From Caprimulgus europaeus (Eukaryota > Chordata > Aves > Caprimulgiformes > Caprimulgidae): a stretch of DNA of 64,000 bases. The stretch spans positions 125,055,023 to 125,119,022 of the forward strand of contig OU015523.1 in the NCBI GenBank assembly GCA_907165065.1, read 5' to 3'. Each line of letters begins with the position of its first letter. Positions within the stretch are counted from its first letter, which is position 1. Below the pieces are notes generated by a model. That model did not search any database and was not told the origin of the DNA. It saw nothing but the letters and a program-made list of their open reading frames with translations. Positions 11,829-23,324 of the stretch are shown here, piece by piece. The translations under genes were made by a program, and so were the position numbers.

Positions 11829-12472
11829 CACAGAATCACAGAGTGTCAGGGACTGGAAGGGACCTCGAAAGCTCATCCAGTCCAATCCCCTGCCAGAGCA
11901 GGAACACCCAGATGAGATCACACAGGAAGGTGTCCAGGGGGGTCTTGAATGTCTCCAGAGAAGGAGACTCCACACCCTCCCTGGGCAGCCTGGCCCAGGG
12001 CTCTGTTACCCTCACAGTAAGAAGTTCCTTCTCAAGTTTAAGCAGAACCTCCTGTGTTCCAGCTCACACCCATTGCCCCTTGTCCTACCACTGGACACCA
12101 CTGAGAAGAGCCTGGCCCCATCCTCCTGACACTCACCCTTCAGATATTGATCAACATTAATGAGGTCCCCCCTCAGCCTCCTCTTCTCCAAGCTCCAGAG
12201 CCCCAGCTCCCTCAGCCTTTCCTCATCAGGGAGATGCTCCACTCCCTCCATCACCTTGGTGGCTCTGTGCTGGACTCTCTCCAGCAGCTCCCTGTCCTTC
12301 TTGAACTGTGGGGCCCAGAACTGGACACAATATTCCAGATGTGGCCTCACCAGGGCAGAGTAGAGGGGAAGAAGAACCTCTCTGGACCTACTGACCACCC
12401 CCCTTCTAATGCCCCCCAGGAGCCATTGGCCTTCCTGGCCACAAGGGCACAGTGCTGGCTCATGGTCATCCA
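11829..12472 (-). mobile_element. CR1 fragment, group A, right arm of an inverted pair
   Basis: Reversed copy covering the same part of the element as 10887-11577. Few differences are visible by eye, including a single-base loss in the 'AACTTCTTACTG' stretch. The spacer between the arms is about 250 bases. Confidence 0.93.
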
Positions 12473-12797
12473 ACCTCTTCCTTAACTGTGAGTTGGAGCA
12501 CAAGTGAGTTATTCTGGGTGCAATTAAAACTGCAATCACTTAAAGTGGATGGTGACATGGTGGATACTGTCACATCTAATGTCCCATCTTGGGAAGTCAC
12601 AAGTGACAGGTCAATGAAATTTGGTAACCTTCCCTCAGCAGGATGCATTTAGCAAATTGGAATTGTAAATCCCCTCCTGAACAAACACCAAGTTGGGTTT
12701 TTTCCTGGGAAAACATGAAGTTCAACTAGATTTAGCACTAAGCAGCCACAGCTCTCCAGCTTCTCCTGGTAGGCTGAAGATCTCCTGGTCTTTTCTC

Positions 12798-12983
12798 CCA
12801 AGTAACAAGGGACAGGACAAGAGGAAATGGCCTCAAGTTGCACTGAGGGGCTTTAAATTGGGTCTGAGGAAGAATTTCTTCAGAGAAAGGGTTGCCAAGC
12901 ATTGGAACAGGCTGCCCAGGGAGGTGGTGGAGTCACCATCCCTGAAGTGTTTGAAAGAGGTGGTGCTTAGGGACATGGCTCCA
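12798..12983 (+). mobile_element. CR1 fragment, group D, joined to a group C copy
   Basis: Begins 'AGTAACAAGGGACAGGACAAG' and runs to 'GGGACATGG', where it is cut without its own 3' end and a group C element starts directly. Confidence 0.85.
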
Positions 12984-13326
12984 AGGAGACCTTCCAGTGG
13001 CCTCCCAGTACCTGAAGGGGTCCACAAGAAAGCTGGGAAGGGACTTTGGCCAAGGGCAGGGAGTGACAGAACAAGGGGTGATGGCTTGAAAGTGTCAGAG
13101 GGGAGATGGAGCTGAGATGTGAGGAAGAAATTGTTTGGTGTGAGGGTGGTGAGACCCTGGCCCAGGTTGGCCAGAGAAGCTGTGGCTGCTCCTCCCTGGA
13201 AGTGTTCTGGGCCAGGTTGGCTGAGGCTTTGAGCAACCTGGTCTAGTGGAAGGTGTCCCTGCTGCTGGCAGGGGGGTTGGGACTGGAGGAGCTTTGAGGT
13301 CCCCAAACCAGTCTGGGACTCTATGA
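12984..13326 (+). mobile_element. CR1 3' fragment, group C
   Basis: Starts at 'GGAGACCTTCCAGTGGCC' inside the previous CR1 and ends 'AGTCTGGGACTCTATGA'. It shows a small deletion near the 3' end where 'CCTTCCAACC' is expected. Confidence 0.9.
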
Positions 13327-13544
13327 TACATCCCAACACTGATAGGAACTGGTCCAAAAGCATCCCCAGGTGATGGAAGTGGTTTAAGAGGTGAGACAAC
13401 AGGTAGACCCTGCCCCACAGGTTGCACCCTTATCCCTTGGGGGTCAGGATACCCAGAGAGGGGCTGGACCACAGCTGGCTCAGTCAGTGGGATGTAGTGC
13501 AAAGGGTGTTGGGCAGCTCTCTGAGGGCACCTCTGGTCACTCAC

Positions 13545-13643
13545 CTCTGGTGACTTTGTCAATGTCGACGTAAAAACGCAGCATGGCAGAGCCCAGCATG
13601 AAGGCCACCCCTGGCCCGATGACAGTCACAGAGAACAAGATAC
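13545..13643 (-). CDS. SLCO2B1: SLCO2B1 exon 6 (99-base exon, transmembrane helix 5 start)
   Basis: The 99-base exon completes a glycine codon with the previous exon and leaves one base for the next. Acceptor TTTCTCCTCTGCAG (AG at 13645-13644), donor AGAG|GTGAGT, a full consensus match. It encodes 'ILFSVTVIGPGVAFMLGSAM' and 'LRFYVDIDKVTR', matching the human segment that runs from 'LGILFAVTMMGPGLAFGLGS' to 'RLYVDI'. The 'GPGxAFxLGS' helix and the 'YVDI' that follows it are standard for the family. The short charged end (DIDKVTR) faces the outside before the signature segment encoded by the next exon. Confidence 0.94.
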
Positions 13644-13645
13644 CT

Positions 13646-14740
13646 GCAGAGGAGAAAGAGCAGAGAGGGACCTTGCAGTTCCTGAATCTCTTACACCAAA
13701 AGGCTCAGCCCTGCATGAAAGGACCAGGGGGAATAAGAGGTGCCTTGAGGTAGGACCACAACAGACCACAGGTTCCACCCCATCTCCCTCCAGCAAGGAC
13801 TATTTCTCTGGGACCTTTTTGACCTCACACCTTCCAAAGGATAACAACCTCATGCTTTTCATGCTCCCTTCCCAGGAAACCTTTAGCAAAACTCAGATTT
13901 TTTTTCCTGACACTTTTCTTCAACCTCTTAGAAAGACAGAAACAGACCCAGGAGCAAGCTCTGCCCCTTGCCATGAGACATCCAGGAGCTGCAAGGTTTT
14001 CTTTACAAGGTTAAGGAGATAAAAGTTATCAACAAAATTATGTGAATTCCTGATAAAACAAATTAAACACATGTAAGGTTCAACTCCTTAGAGGTGGTCC
14101 TTTCAAATATGGCTCAGAGGTTTGGAGCACCTACTAGAGCAAAATTTGATGTGGCACTTCCATTGTGTTGACAGAAATGACCTGGTTTTGAGCCATCCTT
14201 GTTGTCCCATTCAGTTCAAAAAGCCATCACAGATAACAGCTGGAAAAGGGCTAGAAGGACTTGCAAGGACCATCTTGTCCATCTCACCACTCTGGGATAT
14301 CCCTCACCCAAGCTGTTCTCCAGCACCTCCTCCACTGAAAGTTACTTGCCCACCTTCCAGATGGTTGATTTTGCTTTTTAACCTTCCTATAATGTTTACT
14401 CTATCTAAATAAAGTCTTCACTACTTCATCTTGAGCTCATAGCCACCTCCTGTGAACACAGAGATCAGATGATCCCTCTTCTCCTTGTTGAAGCTTTTTT
14501 GGAGAAGAAAGCTCTCTAGCTATCCACTCTCCAGCCAAAAATCCCACCACCTCCCCTAAATCATGTTTTTCCAGTACTTCTGGTCTGTCCATGCTTGAGC
14601 AGATGAACTATTTTTGGAGAAACCTTCCTAGCACTGGGTAGAGCAGAAGGCCCACAGCAAGTTCTGCTCCTTAATGCAAATTAGTGCCTGGCCTTGCCAT
14701 CAAGGGTTAATTCTGGTTCTCCCTTCTTCCCACAGTGGTC
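13646..14740. other. Intron between exons 6 and 5
   Basis: About 1.1 kb free of recognisable repeats, one of the few repeat-free introns of the gene. Confidence 0.6.
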
Positions 14741-14750
14741 CCAGCCTTAC

Positions 14751-14978
14751 CCAAGTAGAGGGGAGAGTTCCTCTCGCTGGCAAAGTCATCGATGTAGGAG
14801 ATCCCAAAGGGCTGGATGGGGACACCCCCGATGCCCAGCAGCGCCTGGGCGATGAACATGACGAGGAGAACTTCGTGGTTCTCCCTGGCAGCATGGGGGG
14901 TGCAGCCACCATCGCTGAGGTTCCCCCGAGACCCCGGCACCCCAGGTTGGCACAGGTCCGTGGTGTTGCTGAACATGC
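14751..14978 (-). CDS. SLCO2B1: SLCO2B1 exon 5 (extracellular loop and transmembrane helix 4)
   Basis: 228 bases, entering in phase 1 and leaving in phase 1. Acceptor TTTGTCACCACAG (AG at 14980-14979); donor TTGG|GTAAGG (GT at 14750-14749), close to consensus. The first third encodes an extracellular loop with cysteines and one N-glycosylation sequon (MFSNTTDLC), and a second potential sequon (GNLSDGG). It continues 'NHEVLLVMFIAQALLGIGG', then 'VPIQPFGISYIDDFASERNS' and 'PLYLG'. The segment GGVPIQPFGISYIDDFA is nearly invariant in OATP2B1. A CR1 element lies about 40 bases or less upstream of the acceptor on the transcribed strand, so the branch point may sit at or inside the repeat boundary. 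Confidence 0.95.
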
Positions 14979-15009
14979 CTGTGGTGACAAACACAAGCAC
15001 AAACCCAGG

Positions 15010-15723
15010 CTGGGTGGAGAATGGCTGGAGAGCAGCCCTGAGGAGAAGGACTTGGGGTGCTGGGGGAGGAGAAGCTCCCCATGAGGCGGCACCGTGTGCT
15101 GGCAGCACAGAGCCAATAACCGTGTCCTGGGCTGCACCCAGAGCAGCGTGGGCAGCAGGGCCAGGGAGGGGATTCTGCCCCTCTGCTCCGCTCTCCTGAG
15201 ACCCCCCCTGCAGTGCTGCCTCCAGTGCTGGGGCCACCAACAGCACAAGGACATGGAGCTGCTGGAGCCAGCCCAGAGGAGGCCACGAGGATGATGCCAG
15301 GGCTGGAGCAGCTCTGCTGTGAGGACAGGCTGAGAGAGTTGGGGCTGTTCAGCCTGGAGAAGAGAAGGCTCCAGGGAGACCTTCCAGTGGCCTCCCAGTA
15401 CCTGAAGGGCCTCCAGGAAGGCTGGGGAGGGACTTTGGCCAAGGGCAGGGAGTGACAGAACAAGGGGTGATGGCTTGAAAGTGTCAGAGGGGAGCTGGAG
15501 CTGAGATGTGAGGAAGAAATTGTTTGGTGTGAGGGTGGTGAGACACTGGCCCAGGTTGGGCAGAGAAGCTGTGGCTGCTCCTCCCTGGAAGTGTTCTGGG
15601 CCAGGTTGGCTGAGGCTTTGAGCAACCTGGTCTAGTGGAAGGTGTCCCTGCTGCTGGCAGGGGGTTGGGACTGGAGGAGCTTTAAGGTCCCTTCCAACCC
15701 AAACTGGTCTGGGATTCTATGAC
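15010..15723 (+). mobile_element. CR1 fragment, group C, abutting a splice acceptor
   Basis: The longest group C copy (about 710 bases), with the ORF2 tail region ('ACAAGGACATGGAGCTGCTG') and the 3' end 'GTCTGGGATTCTATGA'. Its 5' limit is within about 40 bases of the exon 5 acceptor at 14979. Confidence 0.93.
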
Positions 15724-17057
15724 AAGGGGAGCAGGTCTAAGGGGCTCAGTCTGGAGAAAGAGCTTCTCCAAGACAGCAGCAAGCACGCTGTAGATATGCA
15801 CTCAGTAGATGTCAGGTACAAAACCTTGGTGGAAGAACATACAAAGTGCAAATATTACTGTGCTGATGTTCACAGCCAGATGGGTGTACATGGCACAAAA
15901 AGCCACCTCCATGGCAAAATCAGAGCTGAGATCACTTCCAAGACCTTTGGTAGATCTTGCAATAAAGGTTGAATGAATAAAACTGCAGAGTTTGTGAAAA
16001 GAAGAACTCATTTGATCCAGAAATTAATTACAAAGCTGCCTAAGTGCTGATTCTAGAACCCTTCTCTTCCTTAAAACCCTGAGGGAAGCAGGAGTGGTGT
16101 TGACAGCAGGATCTCCATGGTTGTACCCCAAATCATCTACAGCTCAGAGTGTTTGACACAAGGCCACCTGCACCAGCACTCCTGAAAGCCACGGCTAATT
16201 GTTTCCAGACTGTCATTAGCACCTGACCCCTGTGTGCAACCTGGAATTCTTCATCTATTGAAGGTTCCTTTGGTGGCTGCAGCTGAGTCAACCAGATGAG
16301 CCAGAGAAAAAGCTGTTTAGTGGAGGTTTTCAAAAGATCTGTTAGAACTTCATGGCAGGATTTGAGAAGGTAACAAAGAGAGTGGTTTTCTCTTTTCTTT
16401 CTTTTCTCATCTCTTTCTTTCAGGGAGAAAATCCCAAATCCACCCTGATCTGCTCCTCCATGAGGGATTTACCCCTGCAGGTTTCTTTCACAGGAGGTTG
16501 ATTTCCAGGTGGGCTCTAAAAACCTCAAAGGATTAGAGATAGGGGAAGACAGGTGAGATGCCCCACAAGGAGAAGTTAGTTATGAAACCTACATCCCTCA
16601 CTGCAGACCAGCATTTCACCTCCAAAGCTGCCCCATTGGGTTGAGTCAAGCTCCTTGCCATACCTCTAATTTCCTTCCTCTAAAGGTCTTCAGAGTTCAT
16701 GAGACCTTATCTATGTTATGAAAGTAAGGGAGCAGCTCACATCCATGAGGACAACTTGGCTCAATGTACAGAAGATGAGAGCCTGGATGGCTGGGGAAGA
16801 CTTTCCTGCTACCCAGTGCTTATCTGCTGCAGGGATGTGCAGAAGATAAGGGGACTCAGAGCCACAACCTATGTTTTGATGGTTTCCTGCTGTCCCCTGG
16901 CTCTGCTTCCTACTTCCAGCTGTTGCCTCTCTGGGCTGAGATGATTTCATTCTCATAAAATTAAAATTCCTTGAGGACCAACTTGCTTGAAGCTCCCAAC
17001 CCCCTGAGGAACTTCCTTTATCTGTCCCAAAAGGCATAAAACAAGTTCCTAGGGTAC
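15724..17057. other. Intron between exons 5 and 4, unique part
   Basis: Single-copy sequence with a pyrimidine-rich stretch (TTTTCTTTCTTTTCTC) near 16388. No exon-like segment is seen. Confidence 0.6.
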
Positions 17058-17061
17058 CTAC

Positions 17062-17224
17062 TGGCAATGGACTGGTCATACTCGTAGGGTCCAGTTATGA
17101 AGTGGGGAAGAGACATGAGGAACCCGGCCAAGGAGACGAGGATGGCACCGCAGCCGATGAAACGAGGTCTGTGCACTCTGCTCCCAAAGTAACTTATGAA
17201 GACGATCAGCAACGTGTTTCCAAC
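17062..17224 (-). CDS. SLCO2B1: SLCO2B1 exon 4 (transmembrane helices 2-3)
   Basis: Length is 54 codons plus one base. Acceptor AG at 17226-17225 follows 'GTCCTGTTGT'. It reads [20 protein letters not shown], then '[20 protein letters not shown]', '[14 protein letters not shown]'. The '[11 protein letters not shown]' loop between TM2 and TM3 is a hallmark of OATPs. Two donors are possible: A|GTAGGT (GT at 17061-17060) or, four bases later, TAG|GTACCC. Only the first leaves one base and keeps the next exon in frame (joining codon AGC, serine), so I place the end at 17062. The loop after '[10 protein letters not shown]' is the start of the first large extracellular loop. Confidence 0.93.
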
Positions 17225-17324
17225 CTACAACAGGACACAGAGACCAAGAGGTCCCACCAGGAAATGATAGGAGCATGGGGAGAGCATTCACCAAGTAGAC
17301 TAGGAGCAGGAAGCTGGTTGTCAC

Positions 17325-17462
17325 CTCATTGAAGGAAGCAAGCAGCCCCGACGTCTGGCTGGAGAGGCCGTATCTTCTCTCAATGGTTGAGATGGAACTC
17401 TTCAGATAGCCAGAAACCAGGAGCTGGGAGAGTTGTAGGAGTCCATGGCAGAAAACAAAGAA
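17325..17462 (-). CDS. SLCO2B1: SLCO2B1 exon 3 (transmembrane helix 1 region)
   Basis: This exon has 46 codons, in phase 0 at both ends. Acceptor is CTTTTTGTCTTGGCAG (AG at 17464-17463) and donor is GAG|GTGACA. It encodes the first transmembrane helix, starting [20 protein letters not shown], followed by the intracellular-to-TM2 block with '[19 protein letters not shown]' and ending 'LLASFNE'. This block is one of the best conserved in the OATP2 subfamily; the pattern SSISTIE(K/R)R(F/Y)[15 protein letters not shown] is that of OATP2B1 rather than OATP2A1, which has 'SSLTTIEKRFGLSSSSSG'. It sits only 100 bases from exon 4 of the list below (17062-17224), a very short intron, while the intron before it is almost 11 kb. 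Confidence 0.93.
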
Positions 17463-17464
17463 CT

Positions 17465-18206
17465 GCCAAGACAAAAAGAGAGCATCCAGCTTGGTTACTG
17501 CAAGCTCCACCATAACAAACTGCATTTGCTACACAGAGATGTGATTATGGGACATCAACCTTTCACCATGAGCCTTTGAAACATCACCCTTGCTCCTACC
17601 ACCTGTGGTCTTCTGACATTAGGTCAGGGCTGTTAAATAGTCCTCTGCCAAAGATGACAATAAGGTTAGGATTTGGAAGGAGAGTGTAGTGTCTTCAGCT
17701 GAAAGTGGCTTTGGACAGAGAGGTCATTTCAGTTGGGTTGCTGCTAGTTTGTGTTGGCCTTGACTGCGAGATCCAGCAGCAGAAGGGGGAGATTGCACAA
17801 TCTTCCCCCTCCCATCCAACCCCAGGCAGGCAGCCATCCCCAGTGCTGGCAGGAACTCTTCTGGGACAGGAACAAGCCCTTCCAACCACAGCAACAAACA
17901 GAGAAGGTCAGGGAGAATCATTCAGACCTCCTGACTGAAAAGCCCTGGATGTAAAGGACACATCTCCTATGGGACAAAGCCATGGTTCTTTTCCATTTCC
18001 AGAAGGAAACCTTGTCAAAGACCATCAGCTCCTAGAGAATCATCTGCCCTCATCTCCTCCACAGTTTGGGATGTAGTGGTGCTAAGCTGTCCACAAACAC
18101 ATTGCCTGATCTGCCCCACCGTTCCTGAGAGCACCATCCACCTTCCTGCTCCTCACGCTGAAGCACTTTGCAAGTGCCAAGTGAGCTGTTCCAAGAGGGA
18201 TGGAGA
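17465..18206. other. Long intron between exons 3 and 2, first unique stretch
   Basis: This is the start of an 11-kb intron. Other unassigned stretches in it are 18798-21054, 21306-21667, 21754-23035, 23325-24892, 25373-25559, 26101-26360, 26716-27208, 27271-27759 and 28106-28408. I saw no splice-flanked conserved frame in them. Confidence 0.55.
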
Positions 18207-18336
18207 CTACAGAGTCACAGAAACACAGAACTACCTCGACTGGAAAAGCCCTTTAAGATCATCAAGTCCAACCATGAACCCAACACTGACAAGTCCCCAA
18301 CTAAACCATGTCCCTGAGCACCTGGCTGCAAAACCC
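18207..18336 (-). mobile_element. CR1 3' end, group D, interrupted
   Basis: Reversed end from 'AGAGTCACAGAAACACAGA' through 'AAGTCCAACCATGAACCC', broken at about 18336 by a plus-oriented group B element. Confidence 0.8.
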
Positions 18337-18797
18337 ACAGAGAGAGAGTCCAGTGGAGGCCACAAAGATGCTGAGGGGCCTGGAGCATCTCCTGTGTGAG
18401 GAGAGGCTGAGAGAGCTGGGACTGTTCAGCCTGGAGAAGAGCAGCCTGAGAGGGGATCTGATCAATGTCTGTCAATAGCTGAAGGGTGGGGGCCAAATGG
18501 ATGGGGCTGGGCTCTTCTGGGTGGTGCCCAGTGACAGGACAAGGGGCAATGGGCACAAACTGGGACACCAGAAGTTCCAGACAAACTGAAGGAAAAACTT
18601 CTTCCCTGTGAGGGTGCCGGAGCCCTGGGCCAGGCTGCCCAGAGAGGGTGTGGAGTCTCCATCTCTGGAGATGTTCAAACCCACCTGGACACTTTCCTGT
18701 GCAACCTGGTGTAGGGAACCTGCTCTGGCAGGGGGGTTGGACTGGATGATCTCCTGAGGTCCCTTCCAACCCCACCAGTCTGGGACTCTGTGATCTA
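18337..18797 (+). mobile_element. CR1 3' fragment, group B
   Basis: From 'GAGAGAGTCCAGTGGAGGCC' to 'CCAGTCTGGGACTCTGTGAT'. It begins directly at the break in the preceding group D fragment, so it probably inserted into it. Confidence 0.92.
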
Positions 18798-21054
18798 GTC
18801 CATGAATAAGTTACAACAACCAACCCAAAAGGTCAGCTATTCTAAGGAGACAGCCCACCCATCTCACTGCAGGACAAGCTGAACACCCCTGGGTCCTCAC
18901 AGAGCTGCTGCCCTCACCCCTTGGATGCTGCCCAAAGCCACGAGGTGCTGCTTTTGGTTTTCCTGGTCACTGGCCAGAGCAGGACATTGCTCCAGCTCTG
19001 TGGTTTCTGCAGCCAGGAGTCTCCCCTAGAGGAGCTGCTCAGCCTGCCCTGGATTTCTGTTGTCTCCTTCTGACCCAGGGTTGAAGTGGGGTCCCTGCCA
19101 AGCTGGACTGCTCTGTGGAGCAGAGGATTTACAGCACAAGAAGGGAAAAAAAGAGGATGGTCAAGCTCCCTTGGCCTCCTGAGAGCTGGAGCACTGGGGT
19201 ATGGGTACCATCACCAGAAGTGCTGCGTTGGCATCATGCAAAGCAGGATGCAACCCAAGACCTTCCCTCTTCCAGACTCATGTCACCACTAAGAGGTACA
19301 ACCCTATTTGGACCAGGAAAATGTCCCCCAGCCAAAGGAAAGCTTTCCCAGAGTCAACTCTGCCCAAACTCCTACGTTCCTGCACGACGTGTTGGCTACG
19401 GCCCAGCCCTGTTTCCTGTCTACATGGGTTCAGATGGAGAAGTTGAATCCAGATTCATTGTTTCCAGGCATCCATAACACACAGCACAATGGCTATTCAA
19501 ATCCAGGACCTTCACAGCACGCTGGTTGACATCAGTCTCCTGCTCAGCACTCACCCACTGCTGCCCCACATCTTCTTCAGCACAGGAGGTCAAAATAAGT
19601 TGGGAATCTGCTATTTTTGGTTATCTGAGCAGAATAAAGCACAGAAAAGAGAGATGACCCCACAAAGGACTTGCAGTGGCTTGGTGTCAGCACTGGGCAA
19701 GGACCTCAGTTCTTCTGGCTTCAGGGTTTCTTTGCTGTTAGCCATCAGATCACAGCATGGTTGGTGAGCTGTCAGGTCTCCAGTCTTAGCTTCTCCAGTC
19801 TCCAGTCCTCAGCTTCCCAGGTCTTTTTTGGGGGGGAACATAGTAGCTGGCCCAGGACCAGGTCATGGAGAAGGTGATAATTCAGAGGTATAACCAGATG
19901 AGCTGTAATGCTGAGATCTACTCAGGGTCTTGATATGCCAAATGTCCCCTCCATCTCTGGAGAAGCTGATGCAGGGACCAGTGTCCACGTGCCTCTAGCC
20001 ACACTCTGCAGCCTGAGTTAGGGTGAAGATGCAGGGCAGGCTTGGTCCTGCCTTTGGAAGGTGCCCCACCACCATGCTCATCATAAGAGGGTTTGGGTTT
20101 TCTCCTTAGCAAGCTGCTGCTTGCAGCTCTGGTCATCCACATCAAAACCCTACACTAGAAGAAAGGTTCTACACTTCATGCAGCCCATGGAGCAACCACC
20201 ACCAGTGTCCCCTCAGTTTGCTTGGCTTTGGGGGGGGGATGTCCTCCATACCACAGCCTGGAGGGAAAGACTTCAGGGGATGAACATCCAGACTTGGAGT
20301 GCAGAGAGCTCCTTCACTGAAGTCTGTAGTGCATCTTTACAGGCTTCTCTTTCTTTCTCTGGAAGAGAAAAGCAATCCTGCAGGTCCTGAGGAACATGGA
20401 GAAGATCAAAAGCCTGAGTCAATGCAAGGATATGAGGTTATTGTTGGTGGCAGGACATCCTGAAACGATTGCAGCAGCTTAAGAAAACCAAAGGTGGAGG
20501 ACAGGGGGCCTGGGTGATGCCAGAAGCTGGTGGGATGGTTAAAGACAGCCCAGCAAGAGCACTCAGGTCTGGATTGTGTCCCACCAAGGGAGCAGAGGGG
20601 CTGAAAGAGCTACAAAGGCAACTGACCACAGTGCAAACAGCGAGATGAAACAAAAGGAAGGAATCTCCCCAGGCTGCCTGGCAGAACTTCCTGAGATCCA
20701 GCAGTGGAGAGAAGGTTTTAACTCAACATCTCCATCTCTTTTCTTCAACACATGATTGTTAAACCAAACAAAGGACAGGGGTCAACATCTGATATTTCTG
20801 CACTGTGGGTGTTGCAAGAGCAAAGACCAAGAGGTTGATAAAAAACCTGGACACCCAGCTGGTAACTGCACTGCTTCCTGCACGAGGGTCCTTAGACACA
20901 ACTCAGAACTGGGCCCCAGAGCAAGCAGGAGAACATCTAGAAAGTCAAAATCAAGATGGACCTTGGTTGAGAGGGAAGAAGCAAACAGCAATGTGAAGGT
21001 CATGGCCTGTATTGTCTCCAACTTCTGCAGCAATTTTAACTTGTTCTGGGTAGA

Positions 21055-21305
21055 TCACAGAACCCCAGACTGGTTTGGGTTGGGAAGGACCTTCAAGCTC
21101 CTCCAGTCCCAACCCCCCTGCCAGCAGCAGGGACACCTTCCACTAGACCAGGTTGCTCAAAGCCTCAGCCAACCTGGCCCAGAACACTTCCAGGGAGGAG
21201 GAGGCATCCACAACTTCCTTGGCCAACCTGGGCCAGGGTCTCACCACCCTCCCAGTGAGGAATCTCCTCCCAGTGTCTAACCTAAACCTCCCCTCTTTCA
21301 GAAGA
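21055..21305 (-). mobile_element. CR1 3' fragment, group C-like
   Basis: Reversed, from 'GATCACAGAACCCCAGACTGG'-type start to the 'CTCACCACCCTCCCAGTGAGG' region; diverged past that point. Confidence 0.85.
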
Positions 21306-21667
21306 GGCTCACAGAAACACTCAGCTTTTTGCAGGATCTGCCAGACTTTCTGTGCTTCCCATTTCTCCACGATGGCAATTTACTCTCCTAAGGTAGCAAA
21401 GTGGGAGGTCTTGCAATTAAAGCTCTGAAGAAGCCAAGTCTCCTTCTTGCTCCTCAGGGAGTCATTGTGGGCAACCACCCTAACCACAGGGGAATATTTT
21501 AATGAGTGAGAACTAAAGAGCTGGTAATTGCTACTCTGTGAGTTCCAGTTTGCCCCATCACAACTGTGATGATGATGGTGGGTAGCCAACCCCCAGCAGT
21601 GTGTGTGTCAGGAGGGCTCCTCTGGGACCTCCCATGATATGTGGTGCAGGACCAACCACGTGCAGAC

Positions 21668-21753
21668 AAGGTGCTCAGAGATAGGGTTTAGTAGGGAACA
21701 GGTATGGTTGGACTTGATGATCTCAAAGATCTTTTCCAACCAAATAATTCTAT
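21668..21753 (+). mobile_element. CR1 3' end, group D, very short
   Basis: Only the last 85 bases remain, with 'GTATGGTTGGACTTGATGAT' and 'AATAATTCTATGA'. Confidence 0.8.
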
Positions 21754-23035
21754 GACCTGGATGCCACCCTGTGTCCTTCTCAGCTAGGTCTGGAAGACAG
21801 CCTGTGCCACAGGGCAGGCAGATCTTCTGCACCATCTTTCTGTGCCATCTAGTTATTTTTCCCAAGGTCTTGAGGCTGGGGTCCCTCCACACTTGGACTT
21901 GAGTCTGGTGGGATCAGCCAGCTTGGGTCTGATGTGCTAGCCCAGCACTGGAAGAAGATCAGGATGTGACCTGGGTCTACAGACACCAGACTTTGCCCCA
22001 GACCTGGGTCCTGACAGCAGGATCTCCCCATGGAAAGACAGGAGCAGCCCCAGAGCTGGACACTCCCAGAAGCAACCCCAAGCCCAGCTGTCTGACACCT
22101 CTTTCCCATGATGGGCCAAGCCACCCTCACATCCTTTCCCCTCCACACCAGGAGAATTAAAACAACCTGGAGAACCCGAACAAGCTGAGGAGGAAGGAAG
22201 GGAGAGGTCTTCTCATGTTGGTTTTTTCTCTCTCATAAACATCTGTGAAACATTCTTGTCAGAGCCTGCTCAGGCTGGGTGTTGGGGTAACACCAAACAT
22301 CCCACTAGACCAAGGACAAGAGGTTTCTTGGTATTGATGTAACCCCACCAAGAAGAACCACCTTGCAATGCCAAGGTGCAGAGCAACCTTCCTCCTTGGG
22401 AGCTGTGCCACCACCACTTCCCACCACCAGTGAGGCATGGAAAGTGCCTGAGACATCTCCCTACTGCCTTAGAGGGAAGGGAAACACCTCTACCAGGTCT
22501 TTGGTGAGGTGGCCTCACCCACAGGCAGTGACATCCCAACCCAACATCTCTACCTTCCACCACCAGAACTGGGAGGAGCACATCTCCACTCCACCACACA
22601 TGGAACGAGGAGCTCCTTTGCCATCGTGAACTCTGGGAGGAGCTCGTTGCTTTTCTGCTTTTCTCTGTGTTTTTGAATAGATTTTTTTCAAGCTTTGCTC
22701 TTTGAAGTCAGCAAAATTTTGCTGCTGCTGCTGCTCCACACGTGTGAGAGAAAAGAGAAACGTTCTAAGCAGGCCAGAAATTGCAGAACTGGGGATTAAA
22801 CACCAAGATCTCCTCTCTCAGTGGCTTGGAAAAAACCTCTTTACAAAGCTTCTGTTGTGTTCCTGGTGGTGATGGTGCAGTTTGTCAACAGATCCTCCAG
22901 GTAAGGGCTCTGAAAGCTGCACACCTGGTCTTGCCCCAGTTGGCACAGGGAGGTCCCTACCACGTTGTGGTTGTTTGAAGATGGGATTTGTGCTTTAGCA
23001 CACACTCAAATCCCGTGGATGAGAATTGTTCCATG

Positions 23036-23140
23036 GAACAGGTCATGAGGCTTCTGAAGACCAACTTCCAAGATGTTCTTGTTTTGGAACAGGTCATTAG
23101 GCTTCTGAAGACCAACTTCCAAGATGTTCTTGTTTAAACA
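23036..23140 (+). repeat. Two tandem copies of a 51-bp unit
   Basis: 'GGTCATGAGGCTTCTGAAG' at 23041 recurs as 'GGTCATTAGGCTTCTGAAG' at 23092; the copies are almost identical and stop just before a CR1 fragment. Confidence 0.85.
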
Positions 23141-23149
23141 GAGATGACA

Positions 23150-23324
23150 GGAACAGGTTGGGCAGAGAAGCTGTGGCTGCTCCTCCCTGGAAGTGTTCTT
23201 GGCCAGGTTGGATGAAGCTTTGAGCAACCTGGTCTAGTGGAAGGTGTCCCTGCTGCTGGCAGGGGGGTTGGGACTGGAGGAGCTTTAAGGTCCCTCCCAA
23301 CCCAAACCAGTCTGGGATTCTAGG
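23150..23324 (+). mobile_element. CR1 3' end, group C
   Basis: From 'AGGAACAGGTTGGGCAGAG' to 'AGTCTGGGATTCTAGGA'. Confidence 0.9.

Noticed and set aside
17058-17061. Alternative donor TAG|GTACCC for the exon ending near 17060
   Set aside because: It would leave two bases and break the frame into the next exon; the A|GTAGGT donor keeps it.
20756-21280. 174-codon frame
   Set aside because: Its second half is the reversed group C CR1 and the first half shows no known domain.
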